The translations under genes were made by a program, and so were the position numbers. DNA of 6,460 nt from Paracoccaceae bacterium. Lineage in GTDB: Bacteria > Pseudomonadota > Alphaproteobacteria > Rhodobacterales > Rhodobacteraceae. The notes below the pieces were generated by a model. The model ran no database searches, was not told the origin of the DNA, and was given only the letters and a program-made list of their open reading frames with translations. The stretch covers positions 1-6,460 of the forward strand of contig SLKB01000270.1 in the NCBI GenBank assembly GCA_007134805.1. The letters are read 5' to 3'. Positions 1 to 5,118 of the stretch are shown in pieces. Position 1 is the first letter of the stretch, and each line of letters opens with the position of its first letter.

Positions 1-1294
1 CCGCCGCCGGCCCGCCGAGGGCCATCGCGCCTGCAAGTGCGAGGCGGCGCGGCACGGGAAAGCGCGCGGGCGCGCGGCGCACGAGCGCGGGCAGGGCGCC
101 CGTCGCGCCCATCATCGCCCCGGCGGCGCGCCGCCCGCCTTCGCTTGCGGCCGCGACACCATTTCCGTGCCAGCCGAGGCTGAGCCACAGCCCGTCGGCG
201 CCCGGCACGGGGCCGATATAGGGCGCGCGCGAGCCCGTGAGGCAGATCAGGCCGTTCCAGCGATACGCGGTCTCGGCCTGCGCGAGCCGGGGAAAGATCG
301 TCTCGAAACTGGCGCGCGCGCGCCGCGCAAAGCGCGCGACAGGCTCGGGGGCGGTCGAGACCCCGCCGCGCGCGCCGAACATCATCCGCCCCTCGGGCAA
401 GAGGCGGAAATAATGCAAGAGCGTGCGGCTGTCATGCGCCATGACGCTCCGCGTCCAGCCCTGGGCCTGCAGTTCTGCCCCGCTGAGCGGGCGCGTGACC
501 ATGATGTTCGAGATCACGGGCAGGATCCGCCGGCCAAGCCATGGGGTGAGCCGTTCGTCCGAATAGCCATTGGTGGCGACCAGCACCTGGCCCGCCTCCA
601 GCCGGCCTTGCGCTGTGTGCAGGGCCCAGCCACCACCCTGCGGCTCAACCCTGATGACGCGGCTGTCGCCGTGGATCACGACGCCCGCCTGCCGCGCCGC
701 GCGCGCAAGCCCCGTCACATAGGCGAACGGGTGCAGCCCGAACCCCCCGCGCCCGAGGATGCCGCCGTGATAGACGGCCGTGTCAAAGCCTTCCTCGCGC
801 AAGCCGCGCGCATCGAGCACGCGCGCATCCGGCCCGGCCTCGGCGCGCATCCGCGCCCAGTCGCGCGCGCTGGCGGCAAGGTAGAGATCGCCCGGCTCGG
901 ACACCCGCGCGTCGATCCCGTAGCGCGCCAGATTGTCCGCGACCCGCGCGATCGCCGCGCGCTCATAGGCTGCCCAGTCGCGCGCCGCACCCGCCGAGAG
1001 GCGCCGCGTGATCGCGCCCGCGCTCAGCCGCGCGCCGCCCAGACAGCAGAACCCGCCATTGCGCCCCGATGCGCCCCAGCCAGGCTGCGCGGCCTCGAGC
1101 ACAGTCACGCGCAGCCCGAAACGCTCGACCAGTTCGAGCGCTGCATTCAGCCCCGCATAGCCCGACCCGATGATCGCGACATCGGCGCGCGCTGTCCCCT
1201 CGAGGGCCGGGCAGGGATCGGGCGCGTCCGTACTGGCGCGCCAGTAGCTCTCTGGCCAGATCGCGGGGTCATAGGCAGTGTCATCATAAAGCAT
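1..1294 (-). CDS. FAD-dependent oxidoreductase (DAO family, OrdL/PuuB-like), 3' end missing
   Basis: The minus frame is open from an ATG at 1294 to the window edge, giving 431 residues with no stop. It reads as a flavin amine/amino-acid oxidase of the DAO family, the group that includes gamma-glutamylputrescine oxidase (PuuB) and OrdL; such enzymes oxidise an amine or amino acid in the cytoplasm. A Rossmann dinucleotide site is clear: VAIIGSGYAGL at residues 39-49, followed by GWGASGRNGG at 72-81, typical of this group. GWHGNGV at 374-380 matches the usual C-terminal FAD-contacting motif. Family proteins are roughly 430-460 residues, so only a short tail should be missing. The ATG is the first after an in-frame stop at 1325-1327 and has GAGG a few bases upstream. 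It diverges from the DUF1499 gene. The substrate cannot be told from sequence. Confidence 0.9.
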   Translation of the reverse strand, partial: MLYDDTAYDPAIWPESYWRASTDAPDPCPALEGTARADVAIIGSGYAGLNAALELVERFGLRVTVLEAAQPGWGASGRNGGFCCLGGARLSAGAITRRLSAGAARDWAAYERAAIARVADNLARYGIDARVSEPGDLYLAASARDWARMRAEAGPDARVLDARGLREEGFDTAVYHGGILGRGGFGLHPFAYVTGLARAARQAGVVIHGDSRVIRVEPQGGGWALHTAQGRLEAGQVLVATNGYSDERLTPWLGRRILPVISNIMVTRPLSGAELQAQGWTRSVMAHDSRTLLHYFRLLPEGRMMFGARGGVSTAPEPVARFARRARASFETIFPRLAQAETAYRWNGLICLTGSRAPYIGPVPGADGLWLSLGWHGNGVAAASEGGRRAAGAMMGATGALPALVRRAPARFPVPRRLALAGAMALGGPAA

Positions 1295-1375
1295 CGCGGC
1301 CTCATTCAGCGGCGTGCCCCAGCGCTAGCAGAAACGCGGCCCGCCTCAAACAGGGATCAGGGCCGTCCGCGTCGC

Positions 1376-1404
1376 TTGACGCGCGCGCAGGGCACAGGCA
1401 TCAA
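1376..1404 (+). promoter_or_regulatory. Possible promoter of the DUF1499 gene
   Basis: TTGACG at 1376-1381 is a good -35 for alphaproteobacterial housekeeping promoters. Seventeen bases later CATCAA (1399-1404) is only a poor -10. The pair lies 36-65 bp before the DUF1499 start, in the spacer shared with the divergent oxidoreductase gene. A CTTGA/TCAAG inverted pair (1375-1379 and 1401-1405) frames the element. No convincing promoter for the oxidoreductase was seen in the same spacer. Confidence 0.25.
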
Positions 1405-1440
1405 GGCCGCATCCGCCGGCGCAGCAGAAGGCCTGTCGAC

Positions 1441-1890
1441 ATGATCAAGCTTCTCGTGATCCTGGCACTTGTGCTGGCGCTGGCCGGGATGGGCTATATC
1501 CGCCTCGCGCCGTCTGATCCCGCGCGCTGGCATGAGGATCCGCGCCTCGTCCAGCGCCCGCGCACGCCGAATTATCACCTGGTGCGCATGGTCGATGGCG
1601 ACGCGCTGCCACAGGTCTTCGACGAGGCCCCGCGCCCGCTGGCCGAGCGGATCGACGCCGTCGCGCGCGCCGACGGGGCCGTGCTGCTCGCCGGCAGCGT
1701 GAGTGCAGGGCACATGACCTATCTCACCCGCACGCCGATCATGGGCTATCCCGACTATACCTCGATCCGGGTGGAACCGGCGGGCGAGGGGGCGATGGTG
1801 CTGGCGTTCGCGCGCGCGCGCTTCGGGCATTCCGACATGGGCAACAACCGCGCGCGGGTCGAGCGCTGGCTCGCCGCCCTCAGCGGTTGA
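1441..1890 (+). CDS. DUF1499 family membrane-anchored protein
   Basis: The product has 149 residues and belongs, by pattern, to the DUF1499 family, whose biochemical role is unknown. One hydrophobic helix at residues 3-20 is followed by a soluble domain, so it is probably an inner-membrane protein anchored at the N-terminus, with the domain outside the cytoplasm. Family hallmarks are TRTPIMGYPDYTSIRV (96-111) and RARFGHSDMGNNRARVERWL (125-144). The ATG at 1441 begins directly before the hydrophobic stretch and has AGAAGG about 9 bases upstream. Length is normal for the family. The gene is divergent from the FAD oxidoreductase and its last 11 bp overlap the end of the convergent SH3-domain gene, so there is no room for a terminator between them. 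The family call rests on remembered conserved motifs. Confidence 0.85.
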   Translation: MIKLLVILALVLALAGMGYIRLAPSDPARWHEDPRLVQRPRTPNYHLVRMVDGDALPQVFDEAPRPLAERIDAVARADGAVLLAGSVSAGHMTYLTRTPIMGYPDYTSIRVEPAGEGAMVLAFARARFGHSDMGNNRARVERWLAALSG

Positions 1891-2497
1891 GCGTGCAGCA
1901 CCCCGACAGAAGCGGCGCCCCGGGCGCGGTCATCAGGCTGATCGCCAGCCCATAGGCGCGATCGCTCATCCCGTCCGAGCATTGCGCGGGATAGAGGAAG
2001 GCCACCCCCGGCCCGCCGATCCCGGCGAACTGCACCATCCGCCGCAGATCTTCGGCGATTCCGCTGTCCTGCGCGATCCAGATCGCGAGGTCCGCGCCGG
2101 GCATGTCGGGCGTGTCGTAATGCAGCGCGCCATTGATGTTCGAGACCGACCAGAAGGGCTCGGTGCCCATGCAGAAGAGGCTGTCGGGCAGGTTGTAATT
2201 GTCGATATGCACGCCGCGCAGCTCGAGTGCCGCCATCTCGACCCAGCCGCTGCCCTCGCCCAGATTGACCTGGCCCCAGTCGCCCTCTGCGCTGAGCGCG
2301 ACCACTTCGACCAGCGTGATGTCGGATCCGAACGCACCCAGCGCCTCGGCATCGCCCGAGGGCGCGGCGCGCACGGTGACCTCGGGGCCGGGCGCGGCCA
2401 GATCATAAAGCGCGGGCACATTCTGCGCGGCCAGCGGGGTGGCGAGCAGCGCGGTGACCGCGAGCAATGCAGCGGGGGCAAGGGGGGCAGGGCGCAT
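1880..2497 (-). CDS. Secreted SH3-domain protein with COG3650-type C-terminal domain
   Basis: The product has 205 residues. A Sec signal peptide is evident: Arg2, hydrophobic core 6-22, and an Ala-rich cleavage site near LAA-QN (23-26). Residues about 28-92 look like a bacterial SH3 domain, ending in GSGWVEMAAL. Residues about 105-203 resemble the COG3650-type domain, with FCMGTEPFWS (108-117), CSDGMSDRAYGL (173-184) and a terminal GCC (199-201). Four cysteines remain after cleavage (109, 173, 200, 201) and could form disulfides in the periplasm. Function is unknown; an envelope or cell-wall-binding role is a guess from the SH3 fold. An in-frame ATG at 2539 exists, but 2497 is preferred because GGAGGA lies 5 bases upstream and the signal peptide starts there. 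It sits 22 bp behind the Lrp/AsnC gene, so the two are probably cotranscribed. Confidence 0.82.
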   Translation of the reverse strand: MRPAPLAPAALLAVTALLATPLAAQNVPALYDLAAPGPEVTVRAAPSGDAEALGAFGSDITLVEVVALSAEGDWGQVNLGEGSGWVEMAALELRGVHIDNYNLPDSLFCMGTEPFWSVSNINGALHYDTPDMPGADLAIWIAQDSGIAEDLRRMVQFAGIGGPGVAFLYPAQCSDGMSDRAYGLAISLMTAPGAPLLSGCCTLNR

Positions 2498-2502
2498 GTG
2501 GG

Positions 2503-2508
2503 TCCTCC
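2503..2508 (-). promoter_or_regulatory. Ribosome binding site that fixes the SH3-domain gene start
   Basis: GGAGGA on the minus strand, 5 bases before the ATG at 2497, is a near-perfect Shine-Dalgarno. It favours 2497 over the in-frame ATG at 2539, which would overlap the end of the regulator gene and place 14 extra residues before the signal peptide. Confidence 0.75.
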
Positions 2509-2519
2509 GGGAGAACGGG

Positions 2520-2996
2520 TCAGGGGGCCATGTGGCCAAGGGGCAATTCGGTGGTGAACTTGATCTCTTCCATCGACAAAAGTGCGGTCACGTTATGAAT
2601 GCTGACCTCTGAAATCAACGCCTGATAGAAACGGTCATAGGCGCGCGCATTGGGTACGCGCACTTTCAGGATATAGTCGACATCCCCCGCGAGGCGGTGC
2701 GCCTCGAGCACTTCGGGACGCGCACGCACCGCGTGCAGGAAGCGCGTCTGCCAGTCGGCCTCATGCGCCGAGGTGCGCACCAGCACGAAGAAACAGGCCT
2801 CCAGCCCCAGCGCCTCGGGGTCCAGAATCGTTGTGTTGCGCGTGATGACGCCCGCATTGCGCAGCTTGCGAATCCGGTTCCAGACCGGTGTCTTGCTGGA
2901 GCCCACCTTGCGCGCGATCTCGTCGAGCGACTGGCTTGCATCGCGCTGCAGGCATTCGAGGATGCGCCGGTCCAGATCGTCCAGTTCAGCGGCCAT
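2520..2996 (-). CDS. Lrp/AsnC family transcriptional regulator, DecR-like
   Basis: The protein has 158 residues, the usual size for Lrp/AsnC regulators. A winged helix-turn-helix occupies about residues 5-55, with recognition helix SSKTPVWNRIRKL (33-45). A ligand-binding RAM domain spans about 66-152 and includes GDVDYIL (104-110), the usual effector/oligomer loop. Residues 79-152 (HEADWQTRF, AYDRFYQAL, SMEEIKFTTELPL) align from memory best with E. coli DecR/YbaO, which activates a cysteine-detoxification operon in response to cysteine. A cysteine or other sulfur amino acid ligand is therefore plausible but not shown. The start has AAGGAG 6 bases upstream. The gene diverges from fpr and leads the secreted SH3-domain gene. 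Paired repeats in its promoter suggest autoregulation. Confidence 0.92.
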   Translation of the reverse strand: MAAELDDLDRRILECLQRDASQSLDEIARKVGSSKTPVWNRIRKLRNAGVITRNTTILDPEALGLEACFFVLVRTSAHEADWQTRFLHAVRARPEVLEAHRLAGDVDYILKVRVPNARAYDRFYQALISEVSIHNVTALLSMEEIKFTTELPLGHMAP

Positions 2997-3031
2997 GCGC
3001 GTCTCCTTGAGTGCCGAATCGCAGAGTCATC

Positions 3032-3086
3032 GGAACAATTTTCGGGCTTACTGCCCTTTTCAGCCGGCAATATGGAACATTTTTCG
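3032..3086. repeat. Pair of 13-bp operator-like direct repeats, 42 bp apart
   Basis: GGAACAATTTTCG at 3032-3044 and GGAACATTTTTCG at 3074-3086 differ at one base and start exactly 42 bp apart, four turns of B-DNA. Each contains GAA-N5-TTC, a short inverted repeat with an AT core. They lie 36-48 and 78-90 bp before the regulator start. Same-face AT-rich sites are what an oligomeric Lrp-type protein would bind, so autoregulation, and perhaps control of fpr, is inferred. Confidence 0.6.
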
Positions 3087-3097
3087 TGATCTGTCCT
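3069..3097 (-). promoter_or_regulatory. Probable promoter of the Lrp/AsnC gene
   Basis: Read on the minus strand, AGGACA (3097-3092) and CATATT (3074-3069) are 17 bases apart and each match 4 of 6 positions of the -35 and -10 consensus. The upstream 13-bp repeat fills the spacer between them and the other repeat falls just downstream of the expected start site, the layout of an autorepressed promoter. Confidence 0.45.
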
Positions 3098-3105
3098 GCT
3101 ATTTT
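3097..3105 (+). promoter_or_regulatory. Possible extended -10 promoter of fpr
   Basis: TGCTATTTT has the TG-N-TATAAT form of an extended -10 element (TATTTT, 4 of 6). Its weak -35 region would overlap the 13-bp repeat at 3074-3086, which would allow the divergent regulator to affect fpr. A second candidate, TTGAAT at 3128-3133 followed by CGTAAG at 3150-3155, is weaker. Confidence 0.3.
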
Positions 3106-3191
3106 TGCGGTTGCGGCATTGCGGCGCTTGAATTTGATGTCGCTCAGGGCGTAAGGACATGCGCATTGGCAAGATCGGCCCGAGTGCAACC

Positions 3192-3196
3192 AGAGG
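3192..3196 (+). promoter_or_regulatory. Ribosome binding site that fixes the fpr start
   Basis: AGAGG lies 7 bases before the ATG at 3204. The earlier in-frame ATG at 3159 has a poorer site and would add 15 residues that I do not recall in the Rhodobacter homologue, whose protein starts Met-Thr-Glu as here. Confidence 0.65.
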
Positions 3197-3203
3197 CTCC
3201 GCG

Positions 3204-4013
3204 ATGACCGAACAGTTGAAAACCGACCCGAAGGCGACCCCGGTGCTGCCTGATGCGCAGACGGTCACGTCGGTGCGGCACTACACCGACCGGCTGTTTG
3301 CCTTCCGCTGCACGCGGCCGCGCAGCCTGCGCTTCCGTTCGGGCGAGTTCGTTATGATCGGGCTGATGGGCGAGACCGGCAAGCCGCTGCTGCGCGCCTA
3401 TTCGATCGCCTCGCCCGCCTGGGATGAAGAGCTGGAATTCTATTCGATCAAGGTGCCGGACGGGCCGCTGACCTCGCGGCTGCAGCATATCCAGCCGGGC
3501 GAGCAGATCATTTTGCGGCCCAAGCCGGTGGGCACGCTGGTGCTTGACGCGCTCCTGCCCGGCAAGCGGCTGTGGATGCTGGCGACCGGCACGGGCATTG
3601 CGCCCTTCGCCTCGCTGCTGCGCGATCCAGAGACATGGGAGAAATACGCGCAGGTCATCGTCATGCATACCTGCCGCGACGTGGCAGAGCTTCGCTATGG
3701 CGCTGATCTTGTTGAGGAACTGCCCGAGGATCCGCTGATCGGCGAACTAGTCGCGGGCAAGCTGTCCTACTACCCCACGACGACGCGCGAAGACAGCCCG
3801 CGCAGGGGGCGGATCACGGATAACCTCCAGTCCGGCAAGGTTTTCACGGATCTCGGCATCCCGCCCCTCGACCCCGCGCAGGACCGCGTGATGGTCTGCG
3901 GCTCGCTGGAGTTCAACCGCGACATCCAGAAGATCCTCGACGCGGCGGGCCTGAATGAGGGCGCAAATTCCGAGCCTGCTCAATACGTTGTCGAGAAAGC
4001 CTTCGTCGGCTGA
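3204..4013 (+). CDS. fpr: Ferredoxin(flavodoxin)-NADP+ reductase
   Basis: This is a 269-residue FAD enzyme that moves electrons between NADPH and ferredoxin or flavodoxin in the cytoplasm. The N-terminal FAD-binding beta-barrel (about 15-110) carries RAYS at 64-67 and FYSIKVPDGPLTSRL at 79-93. The C-terminal NADP-binding domain has GTGIAPF at 129-135, TTTRE at 192-196 and VCGS at 231-234. Long stretches match the R. capsulatus FPR as remembered, which is the strongest hint to the organism group. The protein ends VEKAFVG; the Capsulatus enzyme, as I recall, continues three more residues beyond the same Ala266-Phe-Val-Gly. The start at 3204 is preferred over 3159 on the basis of AGAGG upstream and homologue length. 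It diverges from the Lrp/AsnC regulator and converges on the corrinoid protein gene. In E. coli the equivalent enzyme also supports methionine synthase reactivation, a possible link to the genes at 4291-6153. Confidence 0.96.
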   Translation: MTEQLKTDPKATPVLPDAQTVTSVRHYTDRLFAFRCTRPRSLRFRSGEFVMIGLMGETGKPLLRAYSIASPAWDEELEFYSIKVPDGPLTSRLQHIQPGEQIILRPKPVGTLVLDALLPGKRLWMLATGTGIAPFASLLRDPETWEKYAQVIVMHTCRDVAELRYGADLVEELPEDPLIGELVAGKLSYYPTTTREDSPRRGRITDNLQSGKVFTDLGIPPLDPAQDRVMVCGSLEFNRDIQKILDAAGLNEGANSEPAQYVVEKAFVG

Positions 4014-4023
4014 CGCGGAAATG

Positions 4024-4111
4024 AAAAACGATTTCACCTGTTGAAAAAATCAGCCGCAGAGGCTGCCATCTTTTTTCATCAGGCGAAAAAAGACTTCGCC
4101 ATTTGAAAAAA
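4024..4111. other. Helically phased A-tracts (possible bent DNA)
   Basis: A-tracts at 4024-4028, 4044-4049, 4086-4091 and 4106-4111 have centres 20.5, 42 and 20 bp apart, that is about 2, 4 and 2 helical turns. Each is preceded by G. Phased A-tracts bend DNA. Two of them also take part in hairpin stems, so curvature may be incidental to terminator structure. Confidence 0.4.
4037..4083. terminator. Bidirectional intrinsic terminator between fpr and the corrinoid gene
   Basis: A 13-bp arm at 4037-4049 pairs with 4071-4083 with a single T.T mismatch. Inside it CAGCC (4051-4055) pairs with GGCTG (4061-4065) around a 5-base loop. On the minus strand the inner hairpin is followed after one base by six T; on the plus strand it is followed after five bases by six T. 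It lies 24 bp after the fpr stop and can serve transcripts from both sides, though the minus-strand gene ends over 200 bp away. Confidence 0.6.
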
Positions 4112-4142
4112 CCCTGAAAGCTGACAGCGATCGCCCGCAAGC

Positions 4143-4213
4143 GGCACCCGCGCGGCGCCCGGCGCCGCGCGAGCGCCCGCGACGGGTGCCGGAGGCACCT
4201 TGAGCGGGCGCTC
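4143..4213. repeat. Cluster of overlapping GC-rich inverted repeats
   Basis: A 10-bp stem with one base between its arms occupies 4150-4170. Next, GAGCGCCCGC (4171-4180) pairs with GCGGGCGCTC (4204-4213), enclosing a second stem GGTGCC-GGA-GGCACC (4185-4199) with a symmetric 4x4 internal loop. GGCACCCG at 4143-4150 is an alternative partner for CGGGTGCC at 4183-4190. In minus-strand transcripts this would be a structured 3' untranslated region of the corrinoid gene. Its role is unknown. Confidence 0.55.
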
Positions 4214-4238
4214 CCCCTCCCGGCGCCACGCATGCAAG

Positions 4239-4262
4239 ACGCCGGCCCCGAGGGGCCGGCGT
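4239..4262 (-). terminator. GC-rich terminator hairpin after the corrinoid protein gene
   Basis: A perfect inverted repeat (ACGCCGGCCCC, two bases, GGGGCCGGCGT) begins 28 bp after the stop of the minus-strand gene. No strong T-run follows (TCTTGC), as is common in high-GC genomes, so it may be a weak or Rho-assisted terminator or an RNA-stabilising 3' hairpin, with the hairpin at 4037-4083 as backup. Confidence 0.5.
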
Positions 4263-4290
4263 GGACAGGCTTGCCAAGGCGCGGCGGGGT

Positions 4291-4992
4291 TCAGCCGGCG
4301 GTGATCTGGTTGTGCTTGCGGGCGACGAAAGCCTTGGCGGTCTCGACGGCGACGGCTGCGTCGCGGCAATAGGCGTCGGCGCCGATGGCGCGGCCGAATT
4401 CCTCGTTGAGCGGCGCGCCGCCCACGAGCACGATATAATCGTCGCGGATGCCCTCGGCCTTCATCGTGTCGATCACGACCTTCATGTAGGGCATGGTCGT
4501 GGTCAGCAGCGCCGACATGCCCAGGATGTCGGGCTGTTCGCGCGCCAGCGCGTCGAGGTATTTCTCGACCGCGTTGTTGATGCCCAGATCCACCACTTCG
4601 AAGCCCGCGCCTTCCATCATCATCGCGACGAGGTTCTTGCCGATATCGTGGATATCGCCTTTCACGGTGCCGATCACCATCTTGCCCATGCGCGGGGCGC
4701 CCGTCTCGACCAGAAGCGGCTTCAGGATCGCCATGCCGCCCTTCATCGCATTGGCCGCGAGCAGCACTTCGGGCACGAAGAGGATCCCGTCGCGGAAATC
4801 ATGGCCCACGATCGTCATGCCCGCGACCAGCGCCTTGGTGAGGATGTCATAGGGTGTCCAGCCGCGTTCGAGCAGGATGTTCACACCCTCCTCGATCTCT
4901 TCCTTCATCCCGTCATAGAGGTCATCCATCATCTGCTCGACGAGTTCGTCATCGGACAGATCGGCGAGGATGATGTCGTCTTCGTCAGCCAT
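4291..4992 (-). CDS. B12-binding corrinoid protein, likely cobalamin module of split methionine synthase
   Basis: The product has 233 residues and no catalytic methyltransferase domain. A helical cap domain covers about residues 12-98 (FVPEVLLAANAM at 72-83). A Rossmann-like cobalamin domain follows, with the base-off/His-on signature D113-x-H115-x-x-G118 (GDIHDIGKN), S160-A-L162 and V190-G-G192. It shuttles a methyl group on cobalt between partner proteins in the cytoplasm. Automated pipelines tend to name such proteins MtbC/MttC (methylamine corrinoid proteins), but the gene lies 126 bp behind a homocysteine methyltransferase and its length and VKGDIHDIGKN motif match the B12 module of MetH. 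The methionine synthase reading is therefore preferred. The N-terminus is unusually acidic (residues 3-34). GAAAGGGAAAG precedes the ATG. No MttB-type methylamine methyltransferase is visible in the window. Confidence 0.9.
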   Translation of the reverse strand: MADEDDIILADLSDDELVEQMMDDLYDGMKEEIEEGVNILLERGWTPYDILTKALVAGMTIVGHDFRDGILFVPEVLLAANAMKGGMAILKPLLVETGAPRMGKMVIGTVKGDIHDIGKNLVAMMMEGAGFEVVDLGINNAVEKYLDALAREQPDILGMSALLTTTMPYMKVVIDTMKAEGIRDDYIVLVGGAPLNEEFGRAIGADAYCRDAAVAVETAKAFVARKHNQITAG

Positions 4993-5068
4993 CGGCTTTC
5001 CCTTTCACACGCGCGCGGGGCGGGATCTGCGCCCTCTGTGCGCTACTAACTGCTTGTGCACTTGTTCA

Positions 5069-5094
5069 ATTGCGACATGCGTGCGCATTGCGAC
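5069..5094. repeat. Repeat/palindrome element upstream of the corrinoid gene
   Basis: ATTGCGAC occurs at 5069-5076 and 5087-5094. Between and partly within the copies is ATGCG-TG-CGCAT (5077-5088), an inverted repeat. It lies 77-102 bp before the corrinoid gene start in the spacer after bmt. A minus-strand TTGAAC just downstream (5070-5065) could be a -35, but no good -10 follows. An operator for a separate corrinoid-gene promoter is possible. Confidence 0.35.
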
Positions 5095-5118
5095 GACCCG
5101 GAGGCGGGCACGCGCGGC

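Noticed and set aside
311..324. GGCGCGCGCGCGCC palindrome, and a similar CG run at 1810-1821, as Z-DNA or regulatory sites
   Set aside because: Both lie inside coding sequence and follow from Ala/Arg GCG/CGC codon use.
167..1444. 425-codon plus-strand open frame
   Set aside because: It mirrors the minus-strand FAD oxidoreductase, whose GSGYAG and GRNGG motifs are unmistakable; the plus product is low-complexity Arg/Ala/Pro/His sequence.
1357..1830. 157-codon minus-strand frame opposite the DUF1499 gene
   Set aside because: It has no recognisable domain and overlaps a gene with clear family motifs.
3134..3147. FNR-like box TTGAT-N4-CTCAG before fpr
   Set aside because: Only the first half-site is good; the second matches 3 of 5 positions.
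4990..5006. AGGGAA...CCG...TG resembling the start of a cobalamin riboswitch B12 box
   Set aside because: It is just the Shine-Dalgarno and start of the corrinoid gene; none of the downstream riboswitch core follows.
4261..5049. 262-codon plus-strand open frame opposite the corrinoid gene
   Set aside because: It is a His/Asp-rich antisense artefact without any domain.
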